5,086 nucleotides of DNA from Rhodoferax sp. (GTDB taxonomy: Bacteria; Pseudomonadota; Gammaproteobacteria; Burkholderiales; Burkholderiaceae_C). The first letter of the stretch is position 1, and each line of letters starts with the position of its first letter. The notes beneath the pieces are model-generated. The model was not told where the DNA came from and searched no databases. It was given only the letters and a program-made list of their open reading frames with translations. Below, one piece after another: positions 1-5,086 of this stretch. Made by a program: the position numbers and the translations under genes. The DNA lies in the NCBI GenBank assembly GCA_021731215.1, contig JAKFXU010000025.1, positions 1-5,086 of the forward strand, written 5' to 3'.

Positions 1-156
1 TTGGCAGGCATCGATCGCACCAGTCGGGAGCGGAAAAGCATGAAAAGTAAAAAGTGTTTATCTCCAGATGCCGATCAACCGGGTGGAAACCCTAGACCCG
101 GCAGCGGGAAATGTGATCAAAATGCGATTCCGATCCATCTATAACAGGAGACTACC
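1..156. other. Upstream intergenic/leader region, no gene supported
   Basis: No coding region can be supported here. One forward frame is open from the left edge to a TAA at 142-144, but the translation is low in hydrophobics, resembles nothing I know, and runs almost into the dctP ribosome binding site. Another frame from the edge stops at 41-43 and could be the last 13 codons of an upstream gene, which cannot be tested from this window. An imperfect dyad (CCGGGT at 79-84, ACCCGG at 96-101, 11-nt gap) may be a weak hairpin or operator. I see no convincing -35/-10 pair or sigma-54 site. Confidence 0.5.
146..150 (+). promoter_or_regulatory. Ribosome binding site for dctP (supports the TTG start)
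   Basis: AGGAG lies 6 nt before the TTG at 157. It is the only good Shine-Dalgarno in the region. Starting at TTG keeps a complete Tat signal peptide, whereas the next in-frame ATG (223) would delete it. This decides the start in favour of the non-ATG codon. Confidence 0.8.
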
Positions 157-1290
157 TTGACTGATGACCCAACTCCCCGCCGGCGCAACCTGCTCAAGGG
201 TGCCGCCCTTGCCGCCGGCGCCATGGCCGCCCCCATGATCGCCAAGGCGCAGACCGGTCCGATCTCGATGCGCTGGCAGAGCACCTGGCCGTCCAAGGAC
301 ATCTTTCACGAGTACGCCCTGGACTACGCCAAAAAGGTCAATGACATGACCGGCGGCGATCTCAAGATCGAAGTGCTGCCCGCCGGCGCCGTGGTGCCCG
401 CGTTCGGACTGCTGGAAGCGGTGTCCAAAGGCACGCTCGATGGCGGCCACGGTGTGCTGGGCTATCACTACGGCAAGCAGAATGCGCTGGCGCTGTGGAA
501 TTCCGGCCCGGCCTTCGGGATGGACGCCAATATGCTGCTCTCGTGGCACAAGTATGGCGGCGGCGCCGAACTGCTGGCCAAGCTTTACGCCTCGATTGGC
601 GGCAATGTACAGTCTTTCCTGTATGGCCCGATGGCGACCCAGCCGCTGGGCTGGTTCAAGAAACCCATTACCAAAACCGGTGACTTCAAGGGCCTCAAGT
701 TCCGCACCAACGGCCTGGCGATCGATTTGTTCACCGCGATGGGCGCAGCGGTCAATGCCTTGCCCGGCGGTGAGATCGTGCCGGCGATGGACCGCGGTTT
801 GCTCGATGGCGCCGAGTTCAACAACGCCAGTTCGGATCGCCTGCTGGGCTTTCCCGATGTCTCCAAGGTCTGCATGCTGCAAAGCTACCACCAGAGCGCA
901 GAGACCTTCGAGATCATGTTCAACAAGACCAAGTACGACGCTTTGCCCGCCAAGATGAAGGCCATCATTACCGGTGCTACCGAAGCTGCGTCGGCCGATA
1001 TGTCGTGGAAGGCGATTGACCGTTATTCCAAGGACTACATCGAGTTGCAGACCAAGGACAAGGTCAAGTTTTACAAGACCCCGGACCCCATTTTGCAGGA
1101 TCAACTCAAGCTGTGGGATGCCATTATCGAGAAGAAATCTGCCGAAAACCCCTTGTTCAAGGAAGTCCTCGAATCGCAGAAGGCTTTCGCCGAGCGCGCC
1201 GTGAAATGGGACCAGGACACTTACGTCAGCCGGCGCATGGCCGTGGGCCATTTCTTCGGCGCCAAGTCCGCTGCCCCGAAGAAGGCGTAA
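157..1290 (+). CDS. dctP: TRAP transporter periplasmic substrate-binding protein (DctP family, FcbT1/TakP-like)
   Basis: This is the extracytoplasmic solute receptor of a tripartite ATP-independent periplasmic transporter: it binds an organic anion in the periplasm and hands it to the DctQM permease encoded directly downstream. The 377-aa protein has a clear N-terminal Tat signal: arginines 8-10 followed by NLLK, an Ala-rich hydrophobic stretch (about 15-28), and an AKA cleavage motif before Q32. The mature part has the DctP fold signatures: IEVLPAGAVVPAFGLLEAV (71-89), QPLGWF (162-167), GLKFRTNGL (179-187) with R183 as the likely carboxylate-binding arginine, and DGAEFNN (217-223). The Q-x-x-GWF and AEF elements resemble TakP-type receptors for 2-oxo or monocarboxylic acids, in which the equivalent Gln and Glu-Trp/Phe take part in ligand and cation binding; this mapping is from memory. 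Length is normal for the family plus a Tat leader. The start is TTG, chosen for its RBS and intact signal. The exact ligand cannot be read from the sequence. A terminator follows the stop codon. Confidence 0.93.
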   Translation: MTDDPTPRRRNLLKGAALAAGAMAAPMIAKAQTGPISMRWQSTWPSKDIFHEYALDYAKKVNDMTGGDLKIEVLPAGAVVPAFGLLEAVSKGTLDGGHGVLGYHYGKQNALALWNSGPAFGMDANMLLSWHKYGGGAELLAKLYASIGGNVQSFLYGPMATQPLGWFKKPITKTGDFKGLKFRTNGLAIDLFTAMGAAVNALPGGEIVPAMDRGLLDGAEFNNASSDRLLGFPDVSKVCMLQSYHQSAETFEIMFNKTKYDALPAKMKAIITGATEAASADMSWKAIDRYSKDYIELQTKDKVKFYKTPDPILQDQLKLWDAIIEKKSAENPLFKEVLESQKAFAERAVKWDQDTYVSRRMAVGHFFGAKSAAPKKA

Positions 1291-1309
1291 GGGATATTCG
1301 CAGCGCTGG

Positions 1310-1347
1310 TCAGCCATCCGGGCGTCGTCCGGGTGGCTGATTTTTTT
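1310..1347 (+). terminator. Intrinsic terminator between dctP and dctQ
   Basis: A 12-bp stem pairs TCAGCCATCCGG (1310-1321) with CCGGGTGGCTGA (1329-1340), with one U-G wobble, closing a 7-nt loop. Seven T residues (1341-1347) follow at once. This is a textbook rho-independent terminator 19 nt after the dctP stop and 13 nt before the dctQ ATG. It most likely acts as a partial terminator that lowers permease expression relative to the binding protein, since no new promoter fits between the T-tract and dctQ. Confidence 0.88.
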
Positions 1348-1360
1348 AGCGAGTCAAACG

Positions 1361-1987
1361 ATGCAAAAACTATTCCTCAGGATCGACAAGATCAGCACCT
1401 TTATCGGGCAGTCGTTTGCCTGGCTCATTGTGGCGCTCACTTTCACGATCTCCTGGGAGGTGTTCTCGCGCTATGCGCTGGACAATCCGCACCCCTGGGC
1501 CTTCGATGTCATGAGCATGATGTACGGCTCCCTGTTCATGATGGCCGGTGCCTACACCTTGTCCAAGAACGGCCACGTGCGCGGTGACGTGCTCTATGGC
1601 TTTTTCCCGCCGCGCTTGCAGGCCGGACTGGACCTGGCCCTGTACCTCCTGTTTTTCATTCCCGGGGTGGTGGCGCTGGCCTGGGCCGGCTACACCTTTG
1701 CGGCCGAGTCCTGGGCCATCAACGAGCATTCGAATGTCACCGCCGACGGCCCGCCGGTCTATCCGTTCAAGACCATCATCCCGCTCGCCGGGGCCTTTCT
1801 GCTGGTGCAGGGCATGGTTGAGATCATGCGCTGCATTGTCTGCCTGCAGAACGGCAAGTGGCCCTCGCGCGAGGCTGACGTGGAGGAAGTGGACGTCGAA
1901 AAACTGAAGGAAATGGTGCACGTCACCGACGAGGATATTGCCAAACTTGATGTCCTCGTCGTCAATTCCAAGGAGCACCCCAAGTGA
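1361..1987 (+). CDS. dctQ: TRAP transporter small permease subunit (DctQ family, FcbT2-like)
   Basis: This is the small four-helix membrane subunit of the TRAP transporter, which pairs with DctM and helps anchor it and dock the binding protein. The 208-aa protein shows four predicted membrane helices at about 15-36, 47-67, 89-112 and 135-158. Between helices 1 and 2 is the family motif WEVFSRYALDNPHPWAFDV (32-50), and after helix 2 is the conserved K-N-G-H-V-R-x-D segment (69-76). Residues 166-208 form a hydrophilic, acidic tail (EADVEEVDVEKLKEM and beyond) longer than in many DctQ proteins. The ribosome binding site is weak (AGCGAG, 1348-1353, 7 nt before ATG) and sits directly after the upstream terminator, so expression is probably low. 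The stop codon overlaps the dctM GTG start, implying translational coupling. Confidence 0.92.
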   Translation: MQKLFLRIDKISTFIGQSFAWLIVALTFTISWEVFSRYALDNPHPWAFDVMSMMYGSLFMMAGAYTLSKNGHVRGDVLYGFFPPRLQAGLDLALYLLFFIPGVVALAWAGYTFAAESWAINEHSNVTADGPPVYPFKTIIPLAGAFLLVQGMVEIMRCIVCLQNGKWPSREADVEEVDVEKLKEMVHVTDEDIAKLDVLVVNSKEHPK

Positions 1988-3882
1988 GAAAAGAAGTTTG
2001 GTTCGGGCTATCGATCATGGCCGCAGTCGTGCTTGCGGCATTTAGCCTGTTGCCAGCGCCGTCGATGATGACCAACGGCCACCTCGGACTGCTGATGCTG
2101 GCGCTGATCGTGGTCGCCATCATGCTCGGCTTTCCCACCGCGTTCACCCTGATGGGCATGGGCATGGTGTTCGCCTGGATTGCCTACCGCAGCCAGAGTC
2201 CAACGTTGGCGGTGCAACAGACGCTGGACCTGATGGTGCAGCGCACCTATTCGGTGATGTCCAATGACGTGCTGATTTCGATCCCGCTGTTCGTGTTCAT
2301 GGGCTATTTGATCGAGCGCGCCAACCTGATCGAGAAGCTGTTCAAGAGCATGCACCTGGCCACCGCGCGGGTGCCGGGTTCGCTGGCAGTGGCTACCATC
2401 ATCACCTGTGCGATTTTCGCCACCGCCACCGGCATTGTCGGCGCCGTGGTCACGCTGATGGGCTTGCTGGCATTGCCCGCGATGCTGCGCGCGGGCTACA
2501 GCGTGCAGCTCTCGGCCGGGGCCATCACGGCCGGCGGCTGCCTGGGTATTCTAATCCCGCCCTCGGTCATGCTGATCGTGTACGGCGCCACCGCCGGCGT
2601 GTCGGTGGTCAAGCTCTACGCGGGCGCGTTCTTTCCCGGCCTGATGCTGGCCGGTTTGTACATCCTCTACGTGATTGTGCTGGCCAAACTCAAGCCCAGT
2701 CTGGCACCGCCGATGGCGGCCGAAGACCGGCGCGTGCCTTTGCCAGAATTCGCCCAAATCATCTCGGAAACTGTCAATAACAAAGTTCTTCCCGGGCTGA
2801 TCGGCGCCCTCAAGGGCAAGCGCAATGCGGCGGTCCCGATGCGCGAGCTGATCAAGCACCTGCTCATCGCCTTGCTCCCGGCGCTGGCGGTGGCGTTGAT
2901 CATGTCGCTTGTTTTTCTGAAGGTGACGGCGCCGCCCCAGCAAGAGGTGTTTGAAGGGGTGGTCGCGATGGGCAGCGCTGCGCTGGGCGAGGTCGCCGAC
3001 GGAACGGCCGAAGCGGGCGGCTTGGCGGAACCCCCCGCCGAAGAGGCCTCGCCAGCGCCCACCGCCAGCGCGCCCACGGAGACGGCCGCGCCAGTTGCAG
3101 CCGCGTCAGCGGTGTCGCTTGAGCGTGTGCCAGCACCCATGAGTTTCTGGATCGCGCTGGTCAGTTGTACCGTGGCACTGGTGCTGTTTTATGCGATCTT
3201 CAGTTTCGCCCGGCTGGAGATTTTCAAGATGCTGCTGGGATCGTTCTTTCCGCTGGCGGTCATGATCATGGCGGTGCTGGGCACCATCGTGTTCGGCCTG
3301 GCAACGCCGACCGAAGCCGCGGCCATGGGCTCGCTGGGCGGTTTGGCCCTGGCGGCGGCCTACCGGCGGCTCAACCTCGGGGTGCTCAAGGAATCGGTTT
3401 ACCTCACCGCCAAGACCAGCGCCATGGTGTGCTGGCTGTTTGTCGGGTCAAGCATTTTCTCGGCCGCGTTCGCCTTGCTCGGCGGGCAGGAGCTCATCAA
3501 TCAGTGGGTGCTGTCGCTGGACATGACGCCGGTGCAGTTCCTGATCCTGTCGCAGGTCGTGATCTTTCTGCTGGGCTGGCCGCTGGAGTGGACCGAGATC
3601 ATCGTGATTTTCATGCCGATCTTCATCCCGCTGCTGCCGCACTTCGGCATTGATCCCTTGTTTTTCGGCTTGCTGGTGGCGCTGAACCTGCAGACCGCCT
3701 TCCTGAGCCCTCCGGTGGCGATGGCGGCGTTCTACCTCAAAGGCGTGAGTCCGCCGCACGTGACCCTGAACCAGATCTTTGCCGGCATGCTGCCATTTAT
3801 GGCGATCCAGGTTTTCGCCATCTTCTTGCTGTACCAGTTCCCGGCGATTGGCATGTGGCTGCCGGAGGTACTGTACAAATAA
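1984..3882 (+). CDS. dctM: TRAP transporter large permease subunit (DctM family, FcbT3-like) with long central insertion
   Basis: This is the large membrane subunit that forms the transport path of the TRAP system, driving solute uptake with an ion gradient. The 632-aa protein starts at GTG within the dctQ stop (GTGA overlap). The start is supported by AAGGAG at 1970-1975, 8 nt upstream. Hallmarks are in order: [19 protein letters not shown] (150-168), [12 protein letters not shown] (183-194), [11 protein letters not shown] (440-450) and [20 protein letters not shown] (568-587). These place it with the mannitol/chloroaromatic-type large permeases. Canonical DctM proteins are about 425-450 aa. 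The excess lies between about 240 and 415 and holds two additional predicted helices (290-313 and 386-408) around an Ala/Pro-rich acidic linker (316-384). The reading frame is intact and codon use looks uniform, so this appears to be a real domain variant and not a frameshift or assembly error. I recall longer versions occurring in related transporters but cannot verify how common this one is. A strong terminator follows. Confidence 0.93.
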   Translation: MRKEVWFGLSIMAAVVLAAFSLLPAPSMMTNGHLGLLMLALIVVAIMLGFPTAFTLMGMGMVFAWIAYRSQSPTLAVQQTLDLMVQRTYSVMSNDVLISIPLFVFMGYLIERANLIEKLFKSMHLATARVPGSLAVATIITCAIFATATGIVGAVVTLMGLLALPAMLRAGYSVQLSAGAITAGGCLGILIPPSVMLIVYGATAGVSVVKLYAGAFFPGLMLAGLYILYVIVLAKLKPSLAPPMAAEDRRVPLPEFAQIISETVNNKVLPGLIGALKGKRNAAVPMRELIKHLLIALLPALAVALIMSLVFLKVTAPPQQEVFEGVVAMGSAALGEVADGTAEAGGLAEPPAEEASPAPTASAPTETAAPVAAASAVSLERVPAPMSFWIALVSCTVALVLFYAIFSFARLEIFKMLLGSFFPLAVMIMAVLGTIVFGLATPTEAAAMGSLGGLALAAAYRRLNLGVLKESVYLTAKTSAMVCWLFVGSSIFSAAFALLGGQELINQWVLSLDMTPVQFLILSQVVIFLLGWPLEWTEIIVIFMPIFIPLLPHFGIDPLFFGLLVALNLQTAFLSPPVAMAAFYLKGVSPPHVTLNQIFAGMLPFMAIQVFAIFLLYQFPAIGMWLPEVLYK

Positions 3883-3910
3883 GTCATGCGCTGCTTGGGG
3901 TGAAACGAAA

Positions 3911-3941
3911 CAAGGGGGCGCGCAAGCGCCCCCTTGGTTTT
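3911..3941 (+). terminator. Intrinsic terminator after dctM
   Basis: A perfect 11-bp stem, CAAGGGGGCGC (3911-3921) with GCGCCCCCTTG (3926-3936), closes a GCAA tetraloop of the stable GNRA class. A GTTTT tract follows (3937-3941). It lies 28 nt after the dctM stop and should end the dctPQM transcript, separating it from icmF. The T-tract is short but the stem is very stable. Confidence 0.9.
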
Positions 3942-3956
3942 GGAAAAGCGCTAAGA

Positions 3957-3978
3957 TTGACGTTTACGTAAACGTCAA
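3957..3978. promoter_or_regulatory. Perfect 22-bp palindrome, probable operator of icmF
   Basis: The half-site TTGACGTTTAC (3957-3967) is followed without a spacer by its exact reverse complement GTAAACGTCAA (3968-3978). Eleven matched base pairs with no gap fit a binding site for a dimeric regulator better than an RNA hairpin, because there would be no loop. It lies 79 nt before the icmF ATG, downstream of the preceding terminator, where a promoter for icmF is expected. The left end TTGACG resembles a -35 box (5 of 6), but I see no clear -10 partner at 17-20 nt. From memory, ACGT-centred palindromes are reported for MerR-family LiuR-type and some TetR-family regulators of acyl-CoA and branched-chain catabolism; the regulator here is unknown. 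Confidence 0.8.
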
Positions 3979-3990
3979 GTCTGTGAATGC

Positions 3991-4005
3991 GATTCTGATT
4001 CTGAT
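3991..4005 (+). repeat. Short tandem GATTCT repeat
   Basis: GATTCT occurs twice in a row, followed by a partial third unit (GATA from 4003), between the palindrome and the icmF start. It may be chance, or an AT-richer promoter or start-site element in an otherwise G+C-rich region. No function can be assigned. Confidence 0.35.
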
Positions 4006-4046
4006 ACCGAGTCAGTTGCCCCACTGCGCTATGGCCTCGCCACCCC

Positions 4047-4050
4047 GGAG
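4047..4050 (+). promoter_or_regulatory. Ribosome binding site for icmF
   Basis: GGAG lies 7 nt before the ATG at 4058. An in-frame ATG at 4031 would add nine residues (MASPPRSST) but has no Shine-Dalgarno upstream, so 4058 is preferred. The resulting N-terminus, MTDLSAEF, also looks like that of known IcmF proteins. Confidence 0.75.
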
Positions 4051-4057
4051 CTCCACC

Positions 4058-5086
4058 ATGACCGATCTGTCCGCTGAATTCAAGGCCTTGGCCAATTACC
4101 GTCCCGTCAACAAGGTGCGCTTTGTCACCGCTGCCAGCCTGTTCGACGGCCACGATGCGGCCATCAACATCATGCGCCGCATCCTGCAGGGCATGGGCGC
4201 CGAGGTGATTCACCTCGGTCACAACCGCAGCGTGGAAGAGGTGGTGACGGCCGCCCTGCAGGAGGATGCGCAGGGCATCGCCATCAGCTCCTACCAGGGC
4301 GGGCACGTCGAGTATTTCAAATACATGGTGGACCTGCTCAAAGCGCGCGGCGGCGCCCACATCCAGGTCTTTGGCGGCGGTGGCGGGGTCATCGTGGCGC
4401 CCGAAATTCGGGAGCTGCAGGCTTATGGCGTGGCCCGCATCTTCAGCCCGGAAGACGGCCAGCGCATGGGCCTGGCCGGCATGATCGGCGAGATGGTGAT
4501 GCGCTGCGACCAGGACCTGTCCGGTTACGCACCCACCGACATCGCCGCCATCCAGGGCCACGGCGAGATGAGCTGGCGCGCGCTGGCGCAACTCATCACC
4601 GCGCTGGAGAACGAAAAGGCCGCCGGCGAGAGCAAAGCGGCGCCCGACGCCCAGTTGACGTCCCTGGTGCAGGAAATCCGCACCCTGGCCGCCACCAAGA
4701 CGGCACCGGTGCTGGGCATCACGGGCACCGGCGGCGCCGGCAAGTCCTCCCTGACCGATGAGCTGATCCGCCGCCTGCGGCTGGACCAGAACGACCGCCT
4801 GCGCGTGGCCCTGATCAGCATCGACCCCTCACGGCGCAAAAGCGGGGGCGCGCTGCTGGGCGATCGCATTCGCATGAACGCCATCAGCCCGTGGAAGACT
4901 GCCGCGCAGGTCGAGCCGGTGCAAGGGCGAGTGCAGGGTGATTCGGGTCAACGCGTGTTCATGCGCAGTCTGGCCACGCGCGACTTCGGCAGTGAGATCA
5001 GCGCGGCGCTGCCGGACGTGATTGCGGCCTGCAAGGTGGCTGGTTTCGATCTGATCGTGGTCGAGACCTCGGGCATTGGCCAGGGC
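4058..5086 (+). CDS. icmF: Fused isobutyryl-CoA mutase IcmF, N-terminal part (B12-binding and G-protein domains); truncated by window end
   Basis: IcmF is a cytoplasmic adenosylcobalamin-dependent acyl-CoA mutase that interconverts isobutyryl-CoA and butyryl-CoA (some homologs act on pivalyl- or isovaleryl-CoA), with its own G-protein chaperone in the same chain. The window holds 343 codons, open to the last base; the full family protein is roughly 1,100 aa, so most of it, including the mutase barrel, lies outside. Residues about 17-150 are the cobalamin-binding domain: [19 protein letters not shown] with D30-G-H32 (H32 the likely cobalt ligand), SSYQGG (77-82) and the glycine run 106-110. 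A linker (about 165-215) leads to the MeaB/MeaI-like GTPase domain with P-loop GTGGAGKSS (223-231), [19 protein letters not shown] (255-273) and ETSGIGQG (336-343). Domain order and motifs distinguish IcmF from stand-alone methylmalonyl-CoA mutase, where the B12 domain is C-terminal. Residues about 275-299 look like an insertion relative to the IcmF proteins I recall. The gene has its own RBS and a palindrome upstream, so it is probably transcribed separately from dctPQM. Substrate choice cannot be judged because the active site is not in the window. Confidence 0.95.
   Translation, partial: MTDLSAEFKALANYRPVNKVRFVTAASLFDGHDAAINIMRRILQGMGAEVIHLGHNRSVEEVVTAALQEDAQGIAISSYQGGHVEYFKYMVDLLKARGGAHIQVFGGGGGVIVAPEIRELQAYGVARIFSPEDGQRMGLAGMIGEMVMRCDQDLSGYAPTDIAAIQGHGEMSWRALAQLITALENEKAAGESKAAPDAQLTSLVQEIRTLAATKTAPVLGITGTGGAGKSSLTDELIRRLRLDQNDRLRVALISIDPSRRKSGGALLGDRIRMNAISPWKTAAQVEPVQGRVQGDSGQRVFMRSLATRDFGSEISAALPDVIAACKVAGFDLIVVETSGIGQG

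Noticed and set aside
1..18. Possible sigma-54 promoter (TTGGCA start)
   Set aside because: The GG at 3-4 is not followed by GC at the required 10-nt spacing; the -12 element is absent.
1..144. Forward frame open from the left edge to TAA at 142-144
   Set aside because: The translation is charged, Pro/Gly-rich and unlike any protein I recognise, with no coding-like codon bias. It is probably open by chance, though a truncated upstream gene cannot be excluded.
140..145. TATAAC as a -10 box for dctP
   Set aside because: It matches 5 of 6 but abuts the ribosome binding site, so the transcript would start at about the start codon and lose the RBS. No -35 partner is visible at 16-18 nt.
139..1317. 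392-aa open frame on the minus strand
   Set aside because: It lies fully antisense to dctP. The His/Gly/Arg/Leu-rich translation has no recognisable domain and is typical of a shadow frame opposite a G+C-rich gene.
3165..3653. 162-aa forward frame inside dctM, considered as a sign of frameshift
   Set aside because: The dctM frame stays intact with conserved DctM motifs on both sides (TPTEAAA and [10 protein letters not shown]), so the alternative frame is not needed and its product resembles nothing.
3957..3978. Palindrome as a second terminator
   Set aside because: There is no loop between the arms, the stem is A/T-rich in part, and no T-tract follows; a DNA-binding site is the better reading.
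3883..4057. Cobalamin riboswitch in the leader of the B12-dependent icmF
   Set aside because: The space between the terminator and the ATG is only about 115 nt, too short for the usual element. No B12-box-like sequence is visible, and the only strong structure is a gapless DNA palindrome.
3884..4591. 235-aa open frame on the minus strand opposite the icmF start
   Set aside because: It is antisense to the clearly conserved IcmF B12-binding domain and runs through the terminator and palindrome. Its composition is typical of a shadow frame.

Overview
The window looks like chromosomal DNA of a Betaproteobacterium, most likely Burkholderiales and possibly Comamonadaceae. Four signs point that way: G+C-rich coding with strong third-position G/C bias; long spurious antisense frames; a tripartite TRAP transporter of the FcbT/TakP type, a group common in Burkholderiales; and an IcmF that closely resembles, from memory, the Cupriavidus protein. 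The taxonomic call is inference. All four genes are on the + strand and tightly packed, with no sign of mobile DNA.

Layout. 1-156 is a leader or intergenic stretch with no gene I can support; it ends in a good ribosome binding site. 157-1290 encodes a Tat-exported TRAP substrate-binding protein (DctP) that starts at TTG. 1310-1347 is an intrinsic terminator between dctP and dctQ. 1361-1987 is dctQ, the small permease subunit, with an acidic C-terminal tail. 1984-3882 is dctM, the large permease subunit; it overlaps dctQ by 4 bp and is unusually long (632 aa) because of a mid-protein insertion. 3911-3941 is a strong terminator closing the transporter operon. 3957-3978 is a perfect 22-bp palindrome, a probable operator. 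4058-5086 is the first 343 codons of icmF, the fused coenzyme-B12-dependent acyl-CoA mutase, which runs off the right edge.

How the genes work together. DctP captures an organic anion in the periplasm and delivers it to the DctQM membrane complex for ion-gradient-driven uptake. The terminator after dctP probably lets the binding protein be made in excess over the permease. IcmF rearranges the carbon skeleton of branched or linear short acyl-CoAs, with its own G-protein chaperone domain in the same chain. It has its own leader and probable operator behind a strong terminator, so it is probably a separate transcription unit. A shared role (import of a carboxylate or 2-oxo acid whose CoA ester feeds IcmF) is only a hypothesis from adjacency.

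I do not see a wholly new system. The points most worth a second look are the 22-bp palindrome before icmF, the DctM insertion with an acidic Ala/Pro-rich loop between two extra predicted helices, the terminator inside the transporter operon, and the extra segment in the IcmF G-domain.
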